Source of the DNA: a virus
Length of the DNA stretch: 51,875 nucleotides
Strand: one strand, 5' to 3'
IMG/VR virus record: IMGVR_UViG_3300045996_000640
Span: 1-51,875 of that record
Shown here in pieces: positions 47,279-51,875 of the stretch. Made by a program: the position numbers and the translations under genes. Within the stretch, counting starts at the first letter, position 1. Each line of letters begins with the position of its first letter. The notes beneath the pieces were generated by a model. It made no database searches. It worked only from the letters and a program-made list of their open reading frames with translations, and was not told the origin of the DNA.

Positions 47279-48703
47279 ATGAACGCGCAGCTAAACGCGA
47301 ACGTTCGCGCCGCCCGGCAAGCGTTGCGGCGTACCGATCTGATCGCCTTTACCAAGCGCATGTATCCGGGCTATCAGGCGGGCAAGATTCACCGCGACAT
47401 TGCCGATTTCCTGCACCGTGCCGAAACCGTGCCGAACTTTCGCGGCGTGTTGGTCGTGCCGCCCAGGTTCGGCAAATCCGAGCTCGCATCGGTGCAATTT
47501 CCGAGCTACTACCTGGGGCGGCATCCTGATCGGGAAATCATCGCCGCGAGCCATACACAGGATCTAACGAATCATTTCAGCCGCCGCGCCCGGCGCAACG
47601 TGCAATCGCGCGCGTATTACCCGTTTCCCGAGGTCGCGATCGCTGGCGACGCAAGCGCGGTCGAGCAATGGGAAGTAGAAGCCGACGGGTACCGGCGGCG
47701 CGGCCGGTATCAGGGCGTCGGCGTCGGCGGATCACCGGCCGGGCGCGGCGCGAATGTGCTGCTGGTCGATGATCCGGTAAAAAATGCGAAATCGGCGGAA
47801 AGCCTGGTCGACCGCGAAACCGCGTGGGAATGGTTTCGGCGCGACATGCTTACCCGCCTGCAACCCGAGGCGAGCGCGGTCGTGATCGGTACCCGCTGGC
47901 ATTGGGATGATCTGATCGGCCGCATTATCAAATCCAATCAGGAGGAAGATCGTTGGGAAATCCTGCATTTCCCGGCATTGCTCGCCGACGGAACCTCACT
48001 CGATCCCGAGCGATGGCCGATCGGCGATCTGATGGAACGGCGGAAAGACGTGGGCGAACGGGTTTGGGACGCGCTCTATCAGGGCGTACCAACCGCCGAC
48101 GAAGGCGCGATCCTCAAACGGGCATGGTTTCCGCTTTACACGGAATTACCCGAAGGCATCCTCTATACGATCCAATCATGGGATACGGCATTCAAGGGCG
48201 GCGAGCTCAACGATTACAGCGTGTGCCATACCTACGCGGTCACGGTGTACGGGCTATTCCTGGTAAGCCGCTTCAAAGGGCAGCCGGATTACCCCGACCT
48301 CGAGCGGCAAGCCGAAAGCCTGTACGCGCAATTCAAGCCGTCGAAGGTCTATATCGAGGATAAGGGTAGCGGGCAATCGCTCATACAATCGCTGCGGAAA
48401 AACCCGCGCCATAAAATCCCGGTGATCCCGGTTCCGGTTCCGCCTGGCGAGGGAAAAATCAAACGAGCGCACGACGCAACGCCTATCCTCGAGGGGCAAC
48501 GGGTGTACCTGCCAGCATGGGCACCGTGGACGGATGACACGCTCGCCGAGTTTACGGCGTTCCCGCTGGGCGTTCACGATGACGAAGTAGACGCTATGAT
48601 ACAGGCAGTATTGCGGGAATTCGGCGATCCGGCCGTACCGCGATTGGTTTCCTCGACGTACACGCAAACCGACGATCCAAACGCATACCCGGTGAGGGAA
48701 TGA
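47279..48703 (+). CDS. terL: Terminase large subunit
   Basis: 474 residues. N-terminal ATPase: Walker A-like PPRFGKSE (61-68), Walker B LLVDDP (161-166), coupling-region GTRWHWDD near 204. C-terminal RNase H-like nuclease: SWDTAFKGG (Asp302), VYIEDKGSG (Asp361) and HDDEVDAM (433-440). Cuts concatemers and pumps DNA into the procapsid through the portal. Upstream AGG within GAGGATTAGGGC sets the start. Confidence 0.93.
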   Translation: MNAQLNANVRAARQALRRTDLIAFTKRMYPGYQAGKIHRDIADFLHRAETVPNFRGVLVVPPRFGKSELASVQFPSYYLGRHPDREIIAASHTQDLTNHFSRRARRNVQSRAYYPFPEVAIAGDASAVEQWEVEADGYRRRGRYQGVGVGGSPAGRGANVLLVDDPVKNAKSAESLVDRETAWEWFRRDMLTRLQPEASAVVIGTRWHWDDLIGRIIKSNQEEDRWEILHFPALLADGTSLDPERWPIGDLMERRKDVGERVWDALYQGVPTADEGAILKRAWFPLYTELPEGILYTIQSWDTAFKGGELNDYSVCHTYAVTVYGLFLVSRFKGQPDYPDLERQAESLYAQFKPSKVYIEDKGSGQSLIQSLRKNPRHKIPVIPVPVPPGEGKIKRAHDATPILEGQRVYLPAWAPWTDDTLAEFTAFPLGVHDDEVDAMIQAVLREFGDPAVPRLVSSTYTQTDDPNAYPVRE

Positions 48704-48704
48704 C

Positions 48705-50132
48705 ATGCCGCAACCGCTACGATTAACGCATGAGGCGATCGACGCCGAGCGCAAGGCGTATTTCCCGTCGGGTACTGACATTCGGAAATTCCGGCAGTAT
48801 GCGGCAGGCGATCAGGTTAAAAACCTCAACGCCGATATGCGCGCTATTCTCGGCAGTCAACGCAATAACAACACGGCCGATAACGTGCTCGATCTTGTCT
48901 TGCGCACGACGGCGGGCCGCCTGAATTTCGAAGGGTGGACAGTTACCGATCCTCGGGTACTCGCCCAGGGCGAGCCGCAGCCGGAAAACCGATCGGCCGA
49001 GGCCGATGCCGTTCAGCAATTCCTCGAAACGTTCTATCTGAAATCGCGCATATCCGGGCTGCAATTCGATACGCATTACGCGACGCTGCGCGACGGCGTT
49101 ACCGCGCTTTCGCTGCGATGGAAACCGGGCGCGACGGCAACCGATCCCGGCCGCCCGACCGCGCACCGCGAAAACTGGTGGGATGGGCGCACGGGCGTAT
49201 TCGTCGGGTTCGATGAATTCGACGAGCCCGCCTATGCGGTCAAGGATTGGCGCGAAACGATCGACGGCCGCGAGCGCGATCGCCGCACGGTCTACTATCC
49301 CGATGCGATCTATCGATTTATCAAGGACGGCGGTTGGCAGCCGTACCGCTTGCCTGGCGATCCCGAAGGGCCGTTTATTCCGTGGGTTCGTGCCGACGGT
49401 ACGCCGCTCGGGTTGCCGATCATTCCGTTTGCGAACGCGGTTGCCGATTCCGGTATGTACGGCCGATCGGATATCAAAGGGTTGCTTGGCATTCAGGACG
49501 ATATCAATCAGATCGGCGTCGATATCACGGCGGCCGCTATGTTCGCCGGGTTCCAAATGTATTTCGCGTCGGGGCTCGAGATTCCCGAAGGTTCCGGGCA
49601 AGTCGGGCCGGGCCGTATCCTGAGCTCGCCCGATCCCGCCTCACGTATGACGGCGATCCCGCCTGGGCCTATGGATTCGCTGATCGAATCCTACGAAAGC
49701 AAGCGGCAAACGATCGCGATCGACACGGCGACGCCGATGCACATTATCGGCGGCGATTGGCCGAGCGGCGAGGCGTTGCTACGTTCGGAAATGCCGCTGG
49801 TCGATAAGGTAACGCGCCTCGGCGCGGTGCTCGCGCCGTCGTGGACATTGCTCGCGCATCGGGCAACCGAGCTCGCAAACCGATTCGGCGGGCTGAGCCT
49901 CAACGAAAACGCGCCGATCACGGTCAATTACGCCGCGCCTGAGCATTTGGATGAGCTCACCGAAATTCAGGTTAAGTCGGCAACGGTCGATCTGTACGCG
50001 AAACTCGCAAATATCAGCGATCCCGAATTGCTGGTCAAAACCGGGCTAGTGACGCAAGCCGAGGCCGCCGCGATGATCGCGGCGCGAGCCCAGCGCGCCC
50101 AGGCGTTTATGACTGAGGAGGCCGCATTCTAA
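48705..50132 (+). CDS. Portal protein
   Basis: 475 residues, right after the large terminase (start one base after its stop). SPP1/HK97-type portal features: N-terminal helical region, ADNVLDLVLRTTAGRLNFEGW, a central PFANAVADSGMYGRSDIKGL with IQDDINQIGVDITAAAMFAGF, and the long-helix region ending AQAEAAAMIAARAQRAQAFM-like. Forms the dodecameric DNA gate at one capsid vertex. Unlike in most phages, the MuF and capsid genes do not follow directly. Confidence 0.9.
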   Translation: MPQPLRLTHEAIDAERKAYFPSGTDIRKFRQYAAGDQVKNLNADMRAILGSQRNNNTADNVLDLVLRTTAGRLNFEGWTVTDPRVLAQGEPQPENRSAEADAVQQFLETFYLKSRISGLQFDTHYATLRDGVTALSLRWKPGATATDPGRPTAHRENWWDGRTGVFVGFDEFDEPAYAVKDWRETIDGRERDRRTVYYPDAIYRFIKDGGWQPYRLPGDPEGPFIPWVRADGTPLGLPIIPFANAVADSGMYGRSDIKGLLGIQDDINQIGVDITAAAMFAGFQMYFASGLEIPEGSGQVGPGRILSSPDPASRMTAIPPGPMDSLIESYESKRQTIAIDTATPMHIIGGDWPSGEALLRSEMPLVDKVTRLGAVLAPSWTLLAHRATELANRFGGLSLNENAPITVNYAAPEHLDELTEIQVKSATVDLYAKLANISDPELLVKTGLVTQAEAAAMIAARAQRAQAFMTEEAAF

Positions 50133-50839
50133 TGCGTGGATTAGGGCGATTAGCACCGAGCGATTACGAACACGTCGAGAAATACCCGCTGCGCGCGATC
50201 ATGCCGCGCACGGTCGATACCGTCGAGCGGGTGCTATCGCTGCCGAGCCCGCAACGCTATCGGATCCTGCACGATCAACCCGACGGTTCTTGCGTCGGGT
50301 ATTCGCTTTCGTGGTGTATGTCGATCCTTAACCGCCGACTGTATGCGGCGCATTGGTTGTATGAGGAAGCGCAGCGCCGCGACGAATGGCCTGGCGAATA
50401 TCCGGCATACGAAGGTACGAGCGTTCGCGCCGGGCTCGACGTGCTACGCGAAACCGGGCACAGGCGGATCTATCGCGGGCAAACGCGGGATTCCAATTAC
50501 GCCGACGGGATCGAGGCGTTTCGCTGGGCGCAATCGGTCGACGAAATACGAACCTCGATCGCCGAGGGCGTGCCGGTCGATTTGGGCATCGATTGGTTTG
50601 ATTCGTTCGATCGCCCGGAACGGCGCGGCCGGGAATGGTGGATGCCCGCGCCGTCGGGCCGGATCATCGGCGGGCATGCCATTTGCTGCTACGGCGCATC
50701 CGATCGGCGGCAAGCGGTTCGCCTGGTGAATACCTGGGGGCTCGAATACCCGCTGGTATGGGTTCCGTACAATCTGATCGAGCGATTGCTCGCCGGGTTC
50801 GATTTCCCAGGCGAGGCCGCCGTTATCACCGATCGCTGA
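50132..50839 (+). CDS. Papain-like (C1) cysteine peptidase
   Basis: 235 residues. The catalytic pattern of papain-family enzymes is visible: DQPDGSCVGYSLSW with Cys54 and an upstream Gln, GRIIGGHAICCYG with His182, and VRLVNTWG with Asn200 (the N-x-W-G of papains). A pro-region is short or missing. It starts one base inside the portal stop. It could be a procapsid maturation protease in an unusual fold for that task, or a virion-borne or host-directed enzyme. Family call good; role inferred. Confidence 0.8.
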   Translation: MRGLGRLAPSDYEHVEKYPLRAIMPRTVDTVERVLSLPSPQRYRILHDQPDGSCVGYSLSWCMSILNRRLYAAHWLYEEAQRRDEWPGEYPAYEGTSVRAGLDVLRETGHRRIYRGQTRDSNYADGIEAFRWAQSVDEIRTSIAEGVPVDLGIDWFDSFDRPERRGREWWMPAPSGRIIGGHAICCYGASDRRQAVRLVNTWGLEYPLVWVPYNLIERLLAGFDFPGEAAVITDR

Positions 50840-50851
50840 AAGGATCGACCA

Positions 50852-50926
50852 ATGTTTCGTGCAATCGGAATCGCCGCCGTTGTCGGGTTCCTGCTATTCG
50901 TCGCGTTCCTTTTCTGGATTTTCTAA
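50852..50926 (+). CDS. 24-residue membrane microprotein
   Basis: ATG with GAAAGGA 9 bases upstream. Product MFRAIGIAAVVGFLLFVAFL then FWIF: a single hydrophobic helix with one Arg at the start. Located just after the peptidase. Possibly membrane-active; too short for homology. Confidence 0.62.
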   Translation: MFRAIGIAAVVGFLLFVAFLFWIF

Positions 50927-50932
50927 GCCGCG

Positions 50933-51022
50933 ATGATCTATTGCGCCTGGGCGATCATGGCGGCGCTGCCGTGCGCGCTCGCGATCCTGGGCGCGTACGC
51001 CGCGTTTCGTTACGGCACTTGA
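50933..51022 (+). CDS. 29-residue membrane microprotein
   Basis: Product MIYCAWAIMAALPCALAILG then AYAAFRYGT: a hydrophobic helix with two cysteines. No strong ribosome site, so translation may depend on coupling with the microprotein 6 bases upstream. Its TGA stop (51020-51022) lies inside the TTGACA of promoter P8. Confidence 0.5.
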   Translation: MIYCAWAIMAALPCALAILGAYAAFRYGT

Positions 51023-51048
51023 CAGATAGTACCGGCAGGGCATACTAT
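51019..51048 (+). promoter_or_regulatory. Sigma-70-like promoter P8
   Basis: TTGACA (51019-51024), 18-base spacer with GTACCGGCAGGGCA, TACTAT (51043-51048). Drives the two small cysteine-rich genes, both methyltransferases and probably genes through 6305. Shares its leader with P7. Confidence 0.82.
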
Positions 51049-51053
51049 CCGTG

Positions 51054-51080
51054 TATGAGGTTGATCGATCGGCGATCACC
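51054..51080 (+). repeat. 27-base leader repeat, copy 2
   Basis: Identical to 38981-39007; begins 6 bases after the -10 box of P8 and is followed by a GAAGGGTTCAG block. Confidence 0.9.
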
Positions 51081-51100
51081 AAACGCACGAAGGGTTCAGC

Positions 51101-51301
51101 ATGGAGCGAATGACACGCGAGCGCATACGCCGGTTGTATGGGCTAAAGCCGCTCGGCAACTGCGCCGCCGAGGTTAAATCGTTTGAGGATTGGTCGACGC
51201 CGCGCACATGCTGGCGTCGCGCAACGACGATCGTTGACGGGCGCGAGCTCTGCACGCAACACGCCGACATAGCGCGGCGCGAACAGGCGGCGAGCAAATG
51301 A
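51101..51301 (+). CDS. Small cysteine-containing protein
   Basis: 66 residues from the ATG after GAAGGGTTCAGC. Basic N terminus (RMTRERIRRLYGLKPLGN), then Cys and His spaced as a possible zinc site (NCAAEV, RTCWRRATTI, ELCTQHAD). First gene from P8; ATGA overlap with the next gene. Function unknown. Confidence 0.68.
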   Translation: MERMTRERIRRLYGLKPLGNCAAEVKSFEDWSTPRTCWRRATTIVDGRELCTQHADIARREQAASK

Positions 51302-51486
51302 CACGGGCGAAATCCAATCATGTGCAATGCGTCGAGGCGTGCGGCGATCGATACCCGGATCAAGCCGATTCGCTCGGGTTCGATAAGTGTTGCGATACGT
51401 GCGACGAAAAATACGCGGCGGGCAAGGAACCGGGCGGCGACCTGCTCGCCGATCTTGCGGCCGAACGATCCGAGGCGGGCGAATGA
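51298..51486 (+). CDS. Small cysteine-rich protein
   Basis: 62 residues with five cysteines (VQCVEACGDRY and FDKCCDTCDEKY) in a pattern that suits a small metal-binding fold. ATGA overlap with genes on both sides, so translated with methyltransferase 1. Function unknown. Confidence 0.68.
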   Translation: MTRAKSNHVQCVEACGDRYPDQADSLGFDKCCDTCDEKYAAGKEPGGDLLADLAAERSEAGE

Positions 51487-51875
51487 GCGTACGTGTATTG
51501 GTTGGCGACGTGCGCGAACGCCTCGCCGAGATTCCCGACGCCTCGATTCAGTGTTGCGTGACCTCGCCGCCGTACTTCGGGCTGCGCGACTACGGCACGG
51601 CGGCATGGGCTGGCGGCGATCCCGATTGCGACCACAAGCCGACATTTACGCCGCGATCCGAACGACCAAACCCGACAGGATCGAGGGTCGGCGCAGGCGG
51701 AACGTACAACGACAAGCAAGACGAAGGCGCGAAAGCCTACCGGGACGTGTGCGGGAAGTGCGGGGCGGTGCGGCAGGATCGGCAAATCGGGCTCGAGGCG
51801 ACGCTGGCCGAGTACGTGCAAACGCTGGTCGCGGTGTTTCGGGATGTGCGGCGCGTGCTACGGGATGACGGCGTG
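51483..51875 (+). CDS. DNA methyltransferase 1, N-terminal part (continues at position 2)
   Basis: ATG at 51483 overlapping the previous stop (ATGA). The first 131 residues, running to the window edge, carry VGDVRERLAEIP and the catalytic TSPPYFGLRDYG (SPPY at 28-31). A cysteine-bearing insert follows (CDHKP around residue 50, CGKCG around 90), then LEATLAEYVQTLVAVFRDVRR. The gene is interrupted only by the linear representation: base 51749 onward repeats base 1 onward in the same frame. Joined length about 386 residues. Confidence 0.9.
   Translation, partial: MSVRVLVGDVRERLAEIPDASIQCCVTSPPYFGLRDYGTAAWAGGDPDCDHKPTFTPRSERPNPTGSRVGAGGTYNDKQDEGAKAYRDVCGKCGAVRQDRQIGLEATLAEYVQTLVAVFRDVRRVLRDDGV
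51749..51875. repeat. 127-bp terminal direct repeat, right copy
   Basis: Identical to 1-127. Remove one copy to get the circular unit of about 51,748 bp. Confidence 0.93.

Overview
The window is a complete, GC-rich, double-stranded DNA phage genome of siphovirus type. It was assembled as a circle and written out linearly. The last 127 bases repeat the first 127 exactly, so the unit genome is about 51,748 bp, and the cytosine/adenine methyltransferase gene cut by the right edge continues at the left edge. All genes I can support lie on the + strand. I see no integrase, attachment site, tRNA, CRISPR array or recognisable DNA polymerase, helicase or primase, which fits a lytic or unclassified phage that uses host replication enzymes. 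The promoters are of sigma-70 type. The host cannot be fixed from sequence alone; the gene at 30456-31184 reminds me weakly of families seen in Chloroflexota.

Layout (circular). About 46.7-50.8 kb is the packaging module: terminase small and large subunits with a 24-residue cysteine-rich microprotein between them, then portal and a papain-like protease. About 50.85-6.3 kb, across the junction, holds microproteins, two adjacent DNA methyltransferases, small unknown genes and a MuF head protein fused to an ADP-ribosyltransferase-like domain. About 6.4-8.4 kb has two short promoter-driven cassettes of small unknown genes, ending at a strong terminator. About 8.6-26.7 kb is the virion operon: scaffold, decoration protein, major capsid protein, neck and tail-completion proteins, tail tube, a frameshifting tail-assembly chaperone pair, a 1,492-residue tape measure, tail-tip proteins and a modular endolysin. 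About 26.7-28.4 kb has small membrane proteins (holin or spanin candidates). About 28.5-41.4 kb is the early/replication region: many small genes, a ParB-like protein, a cluster of cysteine-rich proteins, a Rad52/ERF-like annealing protein, a winged-helix replication protein with a lambda-style origin inside its gene, an XRE regulator and a VRR-NUC nuclease. About 41.5-46.7 kb carries tail-fibre genes, including a 1,097-residue fibre with a foreign-looking head domain and a 24-unit acidic repeat.

The non-virion genes share an unusual regulatory vocabulary. At least 20 start codons are preceded by an extended Shine-Dalgarno block, (G)AAAGGG(G)TTCAG. Several cistron junctions carry a hairpin with the same 10-bp stem but different loops. 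Eight promoters match TTGACA-(17/18)-TAnnnT, and four of these share almost the same 18-bp spacer. Virion genes lack the block and use ordinary Shine-Dalgarno sites or ATGA coupling. The likely scheme is that dispersed sigma-70 promoters with a common spacer drive the early genes, the start-associated block sets their translation, and one long operon makes the virion.

No stretch of more than 300 bases lacks a gene. The largest gap (8328-8613, 286 bases) holds a terminator and a candidate late promoter; the next (28359-28580) holds hairpins and an early promoter.
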